Part shown: positions 55,953 to 64,000 of the stretch, piece after piece
How the letters are laid out: each line of letters starts with the position of its first letter
Position numbering within the stretch: the first letter of the stretch is position 1
DNA from: Neoscytalidium dimidiatum
Lineage: Eukaryota > Ascomycota > Dothideomycetes > Botryosphaeriales > Botryosphaeriaceae
Direction: 5' to 3'
Length of the DNA stretch: 64,000 nt
NCBI GenBank assembly: GCA_037367355.1
Contig: CM074705.1
Coordinates: forward strand, 2,480,001 to 2,544,000
The notes under the pieces: generated by a model
Databases searched by the model: none
The model's input: the letters and a program-made list of their open reading frames with translations, nothing else
What the model was told of the DNA's origin: nothing
Position numbers and translations under genes: made by a program

Positions 55953-58040
55953 ATGATTGTGCACGCACCAGGTGTGACACAACCAGGTGCTAGTATTTGC
56001 GATCGTTGCAGCAAAGCTGGACGCGAATGTCGCCGAGGCATAACCATCAGATTTCGCCCAGTCACTTCCGTCCGCGAAAAGAGAGCCGTTGCAGGGGCTA
56101 AGGATAGGATATGCGAGCTCAGCTGGAAGACCAGCCAAGTATGGGTGCGCGTGCCTCCAGCAGGTATGTTCACTGTCGGGGTTTGATTGCCATTTCAGGG
56201 GCACATTGGCTGACGGCAGTGCGAAGTCACATTTGCGAGTCCCGCAACGACTCTCGAGGATATTGATGAGGATGTCGCTGTGACGTATTCTCCGCCAATA
56301 GGTCTCAGCTTAGACGAAACTCCCCAAGTCGATGCTTTAGACGTACCTGCTCACTATGTGCCAAACTCGACATCCTTCCCCGATGAAACAACAGCCACCG
56401 CTCCAGCCATTGCGACGATTCCCGTCTCGGATGGACATTCACCATCTCGACCAAATGGAGGTATTATGGACCTTGACTCTCCATTCTCCGCTTTTGGTAA
56501 TAGAAGCGATATCCCTCGCAATGCCGGTACTCCTGGCTTGCAGAATGATGGAGATCAAGGTGGTGATAGCTCCACGATTGGCTCGGCAGGTAGCTACTGG
56601 AGATCTTCCTTGTATCAACCTTCAACCTTTTGGCCGTTGAAGTCCGAGGAGGAGGCTCGTCTTTTTCACCACTTTGTACGGAATTTGGGTGCTTGGGTGT
56701 GTTTCTCCTACATGATGCAATGCTAACCACCACTGACCCGTTGAACAGGTCGACTGCTGTGAGCACTTGAACATGAAAATGCTAGAGTGGGCAGGACACT
56801 AATTCATCGCAGGTGACGAAAAATCTCATTTTGTTACAGAAGTTCCGCAACGTGCACTGAACTATCCTGTCATAGTAAACGCAATATTGGCATTGTCCTC
56901 CCGACATCTGGCAAGAGTTTCTGGCCAAGAAGATTTCAAGTCTGCGCAGTACATGAGCGAATGCTTGCGGATCATGATACCTGTTTTGGATGACCCCTTA
57001 AGCTCTTTGGACGAGAATCTGCTGGCTGCCATCGTAATTCTTCGGCTCTACGAGGAAATGGACGGTAAGCCTGACCTCCATATGCATACGCATGTGCATG
57101 ACTAACGGCCGGAAAGACATTGACGAGAAGTGTCATCTATACGGGGGAACACGGCTATTGAATTCCATTGCCCGCTTTGTTCCATCAGGGGGGCTCGGAG
57201 AGGCTGCTTCATGGATCTTTCTCCGGCAGGACATTTACGTGTCACTGACAACAGGCCAGCCGCTCAGCATCGATCTCAACAACTTCAGAGAGTCGCCATC
57301 GTTTCATGCCGACACTTCGAGCGCGTGGGCGAATAGAATGATTTTCATCTTCGCTGAGATTCTTAACTACTCCTGCCAACAGGACGAAATACCTTCGTTG
57401 GAGCGGTGGAAGGAGCTGGAAAGGCAGGCGGAGGCATGGAACGATACCAAGCCCTGGCATTTCAGGCCGCTATGGGTTCGAGAAGATATCTCTTCACCGT
57501 TCCCGGAGATCTGGATGATGGGTCCGTCTCATGGTGGGTACTCCGTTCTCGTGAAAGTCGCTCCGAGCTTCCCCACGGCTAATAGTTCCGGCCATTCAGT
57601 GGTGGGCCAGCAGTACTACAGTCTCGCAAAGATTCTCCTTGGCACGTTTGACCCACGCCTTTCGCGGCTAGGATTTGGCAGTCACAAGATCCGCAAGGCC
57701 GCAGAGGTAGGAGGGAAGATGCGATACCGCTGGGGCCTACTTTGCTGAGACATGGTACAGGCCACAATTATCAAGCACTTGCGAATCGTGATCGGGCTTG
57801 CCACCAGCAACGAAGGTGTGCCAGCCGCAACGTTCCACGCATCACATATACTCTGCGCCTGTAAGTTGTTCCCCTGCCAACAGCATCGACACCACGGACT
57901 GATCTCTGGCAGGCGGCTCCTACCTTGAAGACGAAAGTGATCGCGAGGGTGCCGTCCAGTTCCTGTTGGACTGCGAGAAAAAGATCGGATGGCGGTCCTC
58001 GCGGATTATTGCGAACTTGAAAGAGCAATGGGGAGTATGA
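55953..58040 (+). CDS. Fungal-specific transcription factor (Zn2Cys6-like, Fungal_trans_2 type)
   Basis: Eight exons: 55953-56163, 56227-56696, 56749-56758 (10 bases), 56813-57064, 57117-57533, 57600-57706, 57761-57860 and 57913-58040. Phases close and give 564 aa if it starts at 55953. Only the second half of a Zn2Cys6 cluster is visible (CDRCSKAGREC). The six-Cys cluster normally needs a preceding CxxCxxxxxxC, which I could not find with a clean splice, so the true 5' end is upstream or the gene is truncated. QVWVRVP, RALNYPVIVNAILALSSRHLARVS and the C-terminal CGSYLEDESDREGAVQFLLDCEKKIGW belong to the fungal-specific regulatory domain PF11951. The regulator sits between a transporter and a P450, which suggests pathway-specific control. 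Confidence 0.7.
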
Positions 58041-58670
58041 AGCGGCTTTCCAACGCAGGCCTGCCGACCCACTTTCCCAAGTCAACGCCAGCGGCCGACA
58101 TGCGCCGGGAAGTCGAAACAAGACTCACGGAGCACGGATGACGTTGCAGAAAGCGAGTGGAGGAGAGTTCAACTGCAGGGGTTCCGGGGGCGATGCTGAG
58201 AGGGTCCAACGCCGTGTTTTTGGCAACTTCTCCCGCCCTGCGCGTCACGGAAACGCGGGGCATATTCTGTGGGGAAACCGCGCAAAACCGCCACCATCCC
58301 GATCCGTCTGTCTGTCTTCGGGCAATGATCGCGGTCTGGCCTTGGCCGTAGCCACCACCAATCATGTGCGGAAGCGCCACGGTTGGACCTCCTATGGCAA
58401 CGCCCATTTCGGTAACTTTCCCCATCGGGAACACCAGTGGAGCCCCGCCAGTCCTGCCAAACACCATGTGAATTTCCAAATCTGATCAGTTTGCCGCGAT
58501 CCGTAGGGCTCTCGTCTTTTGATTTCCGGCGCGCGGTAGGGTAACTACGCGCGACCCCCACAGGTCCACGCAGATGGGATATAAGGACGGCTACACCAGC
58601 GGTTTTCCATCATCCAGCCGTCGAGTGCTCGACACATCTCACCGTCTCTTTCAGGGCCTCCTTTTCCGCA
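58041..58670. other. Intergenic, P450 promoter
   Basis: Contains the TATA element below. ORFs here have no domains. Confidence 0.5.
58579..58586 (+). promoter_or_regulatory. TATA box of the P450 gene
   Basis: ATATAAGG, about 85-92 bases before the ATG at 58671. Confidence 0.45.
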
Positions 58671-60298
58671 ATGATACCCATTACCGCACCTTACGCAGCC
58701 CTCCTGGGGGTCTGCATTTTCATGTATTTCGTCGTCTATCCTATCTTCGAGTACTTCCGGGATCCCAAGGGTAAGTTGCTACAACCGCCAAACAAGCAAT
58801 GTGATGAGCTGACCTGTAACCAGGTCTCCGGAAATACCCCAACTTCGCCCCACTAGCCGGCATCTCAAACATCCCGTTCATGATCCTTGCACACACAGGC
58901 GCCCGGTCAAGTTACCTAGTTAAGATGCACAAGAAGCACCCTGTCCTCCGGACCGGCCCGAACACCCTGTCTTACGGAGATGTCCGCGCCATCAAGGATA
59001 TCTACGGCCACGGCACCAAGTGCACCAAAGACGGCTTATACAATGTCACTTCCGGCTCGCACTATCACCTGGCTGACGTCATCGACAAGCCCGATCACGC
59101 CCGCAAGCGCAAGGTGCTGTCTGCCGCATATGCGCTGAAGAACCTGGAGGAGTGGGAGCACAAGGTCGCCGACAAGACAGAGAAGATGGTGGCGCATTTC
59201 GACAAGGTCTGCACAGATCCGCTTCCCAAGGGCGTCACGGTGCCCAACCCCGACGAGCTCACGGTCGACTATCGCAAGTGGGCGAATTTCTTCTCGCTTG
59301 ATGCCATTGCGGATATTGGTCTCTCGGAAAAGCTGGGTTTCCTCGACACGGGTGATGATCTGATTACCGTGCGCCGGCCCGACGGCACCAGCTACACCTG
59401 TCACTTTCGCGAGTGCCTGTACGACAACGCACGCAAGCAGTCCTTGATCGTGTGGTCCTACGAGTGGTACAAGTTCATCGATAAGATCACCAACTTCCTC
59501 CCCAAGTACGGCCGCATGGGCGCCAACGGCAAGCTCTGGGACGGCATCCCGCCGGAGCTCGCGCGGCGCCGGCTCGAGCGCTACGAGCGCGGCGAGAAGC
59601 TGGACGACTTCTTCCAGGCGCTCATGGAGGACAAGAACGGCAACCCGAACAACCTCGAGTGGGGCGAGATGGTGGCGGAGATCAGCATCATGATGAACGC
59701 GGGCAGCGTGACGACGGCCATCGCCATGACCAACGTGCTCTACCAGCTGATCAAGCACCCGGAGGTCATGCGCAAGGTGCAGGAGGTGGACGCGGCGCTG
59801 GACGAGGACGACGTGGTGGCGCCGTACGACAAGGTCAAGCACCTGCCGTACATGCGGGCCTGCCTCGACGAGTCGCTGCGCCTCACGCCGCCGACGCCGC
59901 AGAACCTCGGGCGCGAGACGCCGGCCGAGGGCGCGCAGATCCTGGACGACTGGGTCGCGGGCGGCACGTCGGTGGCCATCTCGGCGCTCGTCGCCCACCG
60001 CGACGAGAGGGTCTTCCCCCAGGCCGACAAGTTCATCCCCGAGCGCTTCCTCGGCGAGTCCGGCAAGGCGCTGCAGCCGTACTTCATCACCTTCTCGGCC
60101 GGCGCGCGCGGCTGCATCGGCCGCAACATCTCGTACCTCGAGCAGGCGGTCGTGCTGGCGACGATGGTGCACAGGTACGAGTTCGCGCTGCCCAGCCCGA
60201 GCTTCGAGCTGGAGCGCGAGGAGACGATGAATTGGTTGATCAAGGACATGCCGGTGAAGGTGTGGAGGCGGGAGAGGGGCGGCGGGGAGAAGGCCTGA
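58671..60298 (+). CDS. Cytochrome P450 monooxygenase (benzoate-4-hydroxylase-like)
   Basis: Two exons, 58671-58770 and 58824-60298, joined by a 53-base intron, giving 524 aa. A hydrophobic anchor lies at residues 5-25. The K-helix is ESLRL, PERFL follows the usual spacing, and the haem-binding loop FSAGARGCIGRN has its Cys at about 464. AGSVTTA is the oxygen-binding helix region. GRETPAEG and DDWVAGGTSVAISAL resemble fungal P450s annotated as benzoate 4-monooxygenase (CYP53) or pisatin-demethylase relatives; the exact clan is not certain. It needs a P450 reductase in the ER membrane. It lies 630 bases after the transcription factor, on the same strand. Confidence 0.92.
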
Positions 60299-60831
60299 TT
60301 GAGGGGTAGAGGAGATGGCAAATGCATGACGTGGTTGGTGTTTGTGGCGTTTTCGTTTGACATGGGAAAATATCATGATGGGTTTGATGGTGGGGGTAGA
60401 ATAGCGTTCCTCAATTATGATGGCTTTTTGATGAGAAGCACTCCCTGCGCAAGTGTGCTACGTTCCTTTTATCAGATGAAGTCCACTTCTAGACCGTGGA
60501 GGTATCCACCTCGGGCAAAAAAAAAAAAAAAAACTCTTTCCAAGGAACATTTAGATGAGACGCCTGAGAATCTGCAGTAGCAGTTTTCTAACGGTCTTCC
60601 GGACCGCCGCTACCGCGTGTCCCCTGCAGCATCCGGCCACGGCAACCATTATTCTCACGAATGCAGGGAGCCGGGCCGGTAGCCCTGGTCGGTGCAAATC
60701 TGGTCCCGCCGATGATGCGCCTTTCTCGCGTTTTATATTTTCATGCTCGAGCACAAATCCTCTCGTGAACTGTCAACTCCTGAATTTCCGAAAGGAAAAG
60801 TTAGAAATATAAAAAAAAAAAAAATTGAACA
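60299..60831. other. Intergenic with A-runs
   Basis: Two poly-A runs (about 60517-60533 and 60812-60825). No gene recognised. Confidence 0.45.
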
Positions 60832-61447
60832 ATGGACGGCTTCCCCGCAGCAGCGCCCTCCCAGAAACACGTATTTGACGAGTTTGTTGACGCGGTGGAG
60901 CGGTTTTTGGGGGGCGCTGAAGAGGAGGAGGAGGAGGAGGAGGAGGAGGAGGAGGAGGAGGAGGAGGAGGAGGAAGGGGTTGGTGCACGGTTTTGTGGGG
61001 ACGAGGGCGGAGATGGAGCGGCCGGTGGCGCTGGGGTTCGACGTCGGCGTCAACGCGTTCAGTTTCCGGACGAGGGAGAGCTGCGAGATGGTCGCGGCGA
61101 TTCCGTTGGGGAGGCTGCAGATCGAGACGGATGCGCCGTGGGGCGAGATTAAGGCGGGTGCGGAGGTGGCGAGGAGGGATCTCGCCAATGCGCCGCCGTC
61201 GCCGCAGAGCAAAAAGAGGGATAAGTGGGATGTGAATTGCATGGTGAAGGAGAGGAATGAGAGTTGGGCGATTGAGAGGGTGGCGTATATCGTGGCGGGG
61301 CTGAAGGGGATCTGTGTTGAGGAGGTAGCCGATGCGGCGTGGAGGAATAGTGTGACCATGTTTGACCTGATGAGGCATCACAGATTTTGGCGACGACCGA
61401 GGATGAGCATTGTAGAGACTAGGTTCAGCACGCGATATTTTCTATGA
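60832..61447 (+). pseudogene. TatD-family deoxyribonuclease remnant with expanded GAG repeat
   Basis: From about 60973 the frame ending at 61447 reads GLVHGFVGT, GFDVGVNAFSFRTRE and LQIETDAPWGEI, then KKRDKWDVN and KERNES. This is the C-terminal half of TATDN1-type Mg-dependent nucleases, including the catalytic Asp of ETDAPW. The frame that starts at ATG 60832 (HVFDEFVDAVERF) resembles the region just before it, but is a different frame; the change falls inside a run of about eighteen GAG triplets (60920-60974). The N-terminal third with the HxH metal ligands is absent upstream. A truncated, frame-shifted copy is the simplest reading; an unseen upstream exon is the alternative. Confidence 0.6.
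60920..60974. repeat. GAG trinucleotide repeat (about 18 units)
   Basis: Near-pure GAG/AGG tract. It reads poly-Glu in one frame and poly-Arg in another. Confidence 0.9.
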
Positions 61448-61671
61448 TGCTGAGTGGTGATGACTGGTTTGTCCCGCCATTGGCTCGGTGGGGCCCGACG
61501 TGCCGACGGATGACGGGAGCAAAGACGTGACCTAATTAACAGATCTCCTCGGGAGCCGCAACTCCACTTGAAAGTCTCCAATCTACCTGTCGATCACAGG
61601 AGAGAGACAGCCAACTCGCCCACGGGTCACATTCGGATCTTCCCTATCGCAGGATCTGGAACGAGGAAGGG

Positions 61672-63234
61672 ATGGCAGAAACTACCCCGCTCCATACAAG
61701 CTCCGATCCCGGCGTTCTCGATTCCGCTCCGTCTCAAAACAACAACTTCGAAATCATCCACGAGGGAATTGCTGTGGACCGTGCACATTTCACGGCGTAC
61801 GACGTCGTACAAGAGATATGGAAGGGGCTCGGGTTGCCGGCAAAGGCTCTTGGTTCTGTGAATCTCACTGACGCCTCCACCGCCCCTGCTCTTCCGTCTT
61901 CCTACCGCATCGGATGCCTTGCTCAAAGCTCCATTGCCCTCTCTGCCCTCGGTGCAGCCTTGATCCATTCCGTCCGGAACGGCATCCCCATCCCGCGAAT
62001 CACGGTCCCTCGCCGCCATGCCACGGTCGAGTTCAAGTCCGTCGAGTTCTGCAGCCTGGAAGGCCGACCGCAAGCTCCACGCAAACCACCGGTGCTCGGC
62101 CTCCACAAGACCGCAGACGGCCACATCCGCATCCACGACGCCTTCCCCAACCACCGCGACGGCGCGCTGACCTTCCTCGGCCTGCCGCTCTCCGCCAGCC
62201 GGGCGGACGTGGCAGCGCAGACGCGGCAGTGGCGCGCCATCGACCTCGAGACCGCCGGCCTGGAGGCCAAGCTCGCCCTGTACGCGCTGCGCCCCTACAG
62301 CGCGTGGGACGCGCTCCCGCAAGCCGCCGCCACCGCGTCCTTCCCCATCTCCGTCCAGCGCATTGCCGACGGCGCCGCCGCTCCTCCCGGCCTCCCCTCG
62401 CGCATGATGGCTCCCGGCGGCGGCGGCGACGGGCGGTGCCTCGGCGGCCTCCGCGTGCTCGAGCTGACGCGCGTCATCGCGGGCCCGCTCGCCGGCCGCA
62501 CGCTGGCGGCCCACGGCGCCGACGTGCTGTGGGTGACGTCGCCGCGGCTGCCAGCCCTGCCCGCCGTCGACCGCGACCTGGCCCGCGGCAAGCGCAGCGC
62601 GCAGCTGGACGCGCGCGACCACGCCGACATGGCGCGCCTGCTGGACCTCGTCCGCACCTGCGACGTCTTCGTCCAGGGCTACCGCCCCGGCAGCTTGGCC
62701 GCGCTCGGCCTGTCCGAGGAGCGCCTGGTCGAGCTCAACCCGGGCGTCGTCGTGGCGAACATGTCGGCGTTCGGGCCCGACGGCCCGTGGGCGTCCCGGC
62801 GCGGGTTCGATTCGCTGGTGCAGACGTGCGCGGGCGCGAACGTGTCGGAGGCGGAGCATTTCGATGGTCGAGGACAGGAGCCCGCGCGCGTGCTGCCGTG
62901 CCAGGCGCTGGATCACGGGTCCGGGTACCTGCTGGCGACGGGCATCCTGGCGGCGCTGCATCGGCGGGCGGTGGAGGGAGGGGCGTATCGTGTGGACGTT
63001 TCGCTGGCTGGGACGATGAAGTATCTGAGGAGCCTGGGGCAGTACGAGGGTAGGTCGGGGTTCGAATGCCCGGATATCACGGCTGAAGATGTTGGCGAGT
63101 TTTTGGAGACGCGGGAGAGCGGGTTTGGTCCGCTGACGGCGGTTCGGCACTCTGCGCGGGTTGAAGGCTGTGAGACGGGTTGGGAGCGCATGCCGAAGCC
63201 TCTAGGGAGTGATAAGGCGGAGTGGTTGAGCTGA
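61672..63234 (+). CDS. CoA-transferase family III (CaiB/BaiF) protein
   Basis: A single exon of 520 codons. The family moves CoA between acyl groups or racemises alpha-methylacyl-CoAs. The duplicated fold is visible: an N-terminal domain (residues about 80-225) and a second domain beginning LGGLRVLELTRVIAGPLAGRTLAAHGADV near 260. DRDLARGKRSAQLD and VFVQGYRPGSLAALGLS are diagnostic of the family. SAFGPDGPWASRRGFDSLVQ follows. Such 500-aa fungal proteins are common and their substrates are unknown. No targeting signal is obvious. The start is the first in-frame ATG. GC-rich third positions give long shadow frames on both strands. Confidence 0.88.
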   Translation: MAETTPLHTSSDPGVLDSAPSQNNNFEIIHEGIAVDRAHFTAYDVVQEIWKGLGLPAKALGSVNLTDASTAPALPSSYRIGCLAQSSIALSALGAALIHSVRNGIPIPRITVPRRHATVEFKSVEFCSLEGRPQAPRKPPVLGLHKTADGHIRIHDAFPNHRDGALTFLGLPLSASRADVAAQTRQWRAIDLETAGLEAKLALYALRPYSAWDALPQAAATASFPISVQRIADGAAAPPGLPSRMMAPGGGGDGRCLGGLRVLELTRVIAGPLAGRTLAAHGADVLWVTSPRLPALPAVDRDLARGKRSAQLDARDHADMARLLDLVRTCDVFVQGYRPGSLAALGLSEERLVELNPGVVVANMSAFGPDGPWASRRGFDSLVQTCAGANVSEAEHFDGRGQEPARVLPCQALDHGSGYLLATGILAALHRRAVEGGAYRVDVSLAGTMKYLRSLGQYEGRSGFECPDITAEDVGEFLETRESGFGPLTAVRHSARVEGCETGWERMPKPLGSDKAEWLS

Positions 63235-63299
63235 ACTGCTCTTGCGGCGAAGCTACCCACTGATTCCTCCCCGTCGTGCATTCACAGACTTCTACCCTC

Positions 63300-63878
63300 C
63301 TAGCGTTGCTTTTCCCTCCATTCGCCCTCCAGTATCGAAAATTGTAGCCAGTCATACCACGCGCCGTCGAACCAAACGGCTTCTCGTCGCTGTCCTTCCT
63401 TGACGAAGCCAAGATGCTGGTACAGACGCGCCGCTCCGGCATTGTAAGAGAAGCATTCAATGCCGATGCGGTGCAGCCCAGCCACCTGGAACCCCCAGTT
63501 CAAGATCCAGTGAATCGCCTCGCTGCCGTATCGCTTGCCTTGATGCTGGGCGACGATATCGACGCTAATGTTGCTGTTGCGATGGTGTTCCAACCCCGGG
63601 CGCGGCGCTGTGAGGGAAATGATGCCGATCGGGATGGGTGTTTCCTGAGGGTTTGAGATCGGTGGTGCGATACAGATGATGACGGCAAGTAGGCATTTTT
63701 CCGCCAAGTAATTCTTCCACTCGGAGCTTGCTTTTGTTGTTTCCGGCCGGAGCAGGGACAGGTTTGAAAGCCCGTAAGCTGCGGGGTCTGACTGGACCGA
63801 GTGGACGAAGGCGTCGTCCTCCGGGGTGTCCTTGATGGCGCGGAAGAGCAGCCTTTCGGAGCGGAACGGGTTCTTCAT
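63300..63878 (-). CDS. GNAT N-acetyltransferase (RimJ/RimL-like)
   Basis: A single exon of 192 codons. It opens with SERLLFRAIKD, the usual beta-1 start of RimJ/RimL-like GNAT enzymes. The acetyl-CoA pyrophosphate loop is QGKRYGSEAI, and the C-terminal strand ARLYQHLGFVKEG with REAVWFDGAWYDWLQF is typical. It transfers an acetyl group from acetyl-CoA to an amine; the substrate (protein N-terminus, polyamine or small molecule) is not predictable. It is convergent with the CoA-transferase gene, 65 bases apart. A TATA-like box lies about 50 bases upstream. Confidence 0.88.
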   Translation of the reverse strand: MKNPFRSERLLFRAIKDTPEDDAFVHSVQSDPAAYGLSNLSLLRPETTKASSEWKNYLAEKCLLAVIICIAPPISNPQETPIPIGIISLTAPRPGLEHHRNSNISVDIVAQHQGKRYGSEAIHWILNWGFQVAGLHRIGIECFSYNAGAARLYQHLGFVKEGQRREAVWFDGAWYDWLQFSILEGEWREKQR

Positions 63879-63927
63879 GTTGACATTGAAGTTTGTTGCG
63901 GCACAGTCGTGCGGACAGACAGACCAG

Positions 63928-63936
63928 CTTTTATAT
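63928..63936 (-). promoter_or_regulatory. TATA box of the GNAT gene
   Basis: ATATAAAAG on the minus strand, 50-58 bases before the ATG at 63878. Confidence 0.5.
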
Positions 63937-64000
63937 GGCGCGTGTCAGTTACCGCCCCGCCTTTATCTGTCACCGGCGGCGCGGTGACCCCGACCCCTGA

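Noticed and set aside
59036..60376. Minus-strand ORF of 446 codons
   Set aside because: Antisense shadow of the P450 gene, low-complexity His/Arg/Leu-rich product.
61627..63150. Minus-strand ORF of 507 codons
   Set aside because: Antisense shadow of the CoA-transferase gene, whose own frame has clear family motifs.

Overview
The window looks like nuclear DNA of a filamentous ascomycete (Pezizomycotina). Genes carry short introns (mostly 40-85 bases) with GT..AG ends. Codons are GC-rich in the third position. Housekeeping genes are fungal in form (RAD54, AIP1, bifunctional HIS7, CHL1), and the accessory families are typical of these fungi (Pth11-like SAT4 receptor, Zn2Cys6 regulator, MFS carriers, P450, small secreted cysteine-rich protein). 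One repeat shows the CpA/TpG loss left by repeat-induced point mutation (RIP). I cannot name the species; a Dothideomycete-like fungus is only a guess. Exon coordinates are hand-built from splice signals and reading phase, and exons are given in the evidence text.

Layout. 1-3.4 kb: a processive GT2 polysaccharide synthase followed by a membrane O-acyltransferase. 3.9-6.2 kb: two tandem paralogues of a fungal F-box-like family. 7.5-8.5 kb: alpha/beta hydrolase, divergent from RAD54 (9.3-11.8 kb). 12.8-18.1 kb: MCT-type MFS carrier, small membrane protein, FAD monooxygenase. 19.7-21.1 kb: SAT4/Pth11-like receptor in eight exons. 21.6-22.3 kb: RIP-degraded element with terminal inverted repeats, and next to it a four-exon secreted cysteine-rich protein (23.1-23.5 kb). 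24-27.8 kb: gene-poor, with relics. 27.9-31.6 kb: secreted carboxylesterase and a citrate-synthase paralogue, convergent. 32.6-33.1 kb: monooxygenase relic. 34.0-34.8 kb: secreted, aspartate-rich, Kex2-type repeat protein. 36.5-38.0 kb: a stand-alone copy of the tail region of fungal sterol glucosyltransferases, with a frame break. 38.8-40.1 kb: DAO-family oxidase. 42.1-44.4 kb: dynamin-like GTPase.

45.0-52.6 kb is a dense housekeeping block: AIP1, HIS7 and CHL1. HIS7 has a perfect cross-pathway-control element just upstream. RAD54 and CHL1, both DNA-repair/cohesion genes, have G1/S-type promoter elements. 53-64 kb is metabolic: an inositol-transporter-like MFS carrier, a fungal-specific transcription factor, a cytochrome P450, a TatD remnant with an expanded GAG repeat, a CaiB/BaiF CoA-transferase and a GNAT acetyltransferase. 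The carrier, regulator, P450 and CoA-transferase may be a small catabolic cluster.

The most notable items are the Kex2-type acidic repeat precursor, the unannotated cysteine-rich secreted protein beside a RIP-degraded element, a 5-base microexon that completes the Walker A motif of CHL1, and a RAD54 start codon apparently split by an intron. No tRNA, rRNA or CRISPR array was seen.
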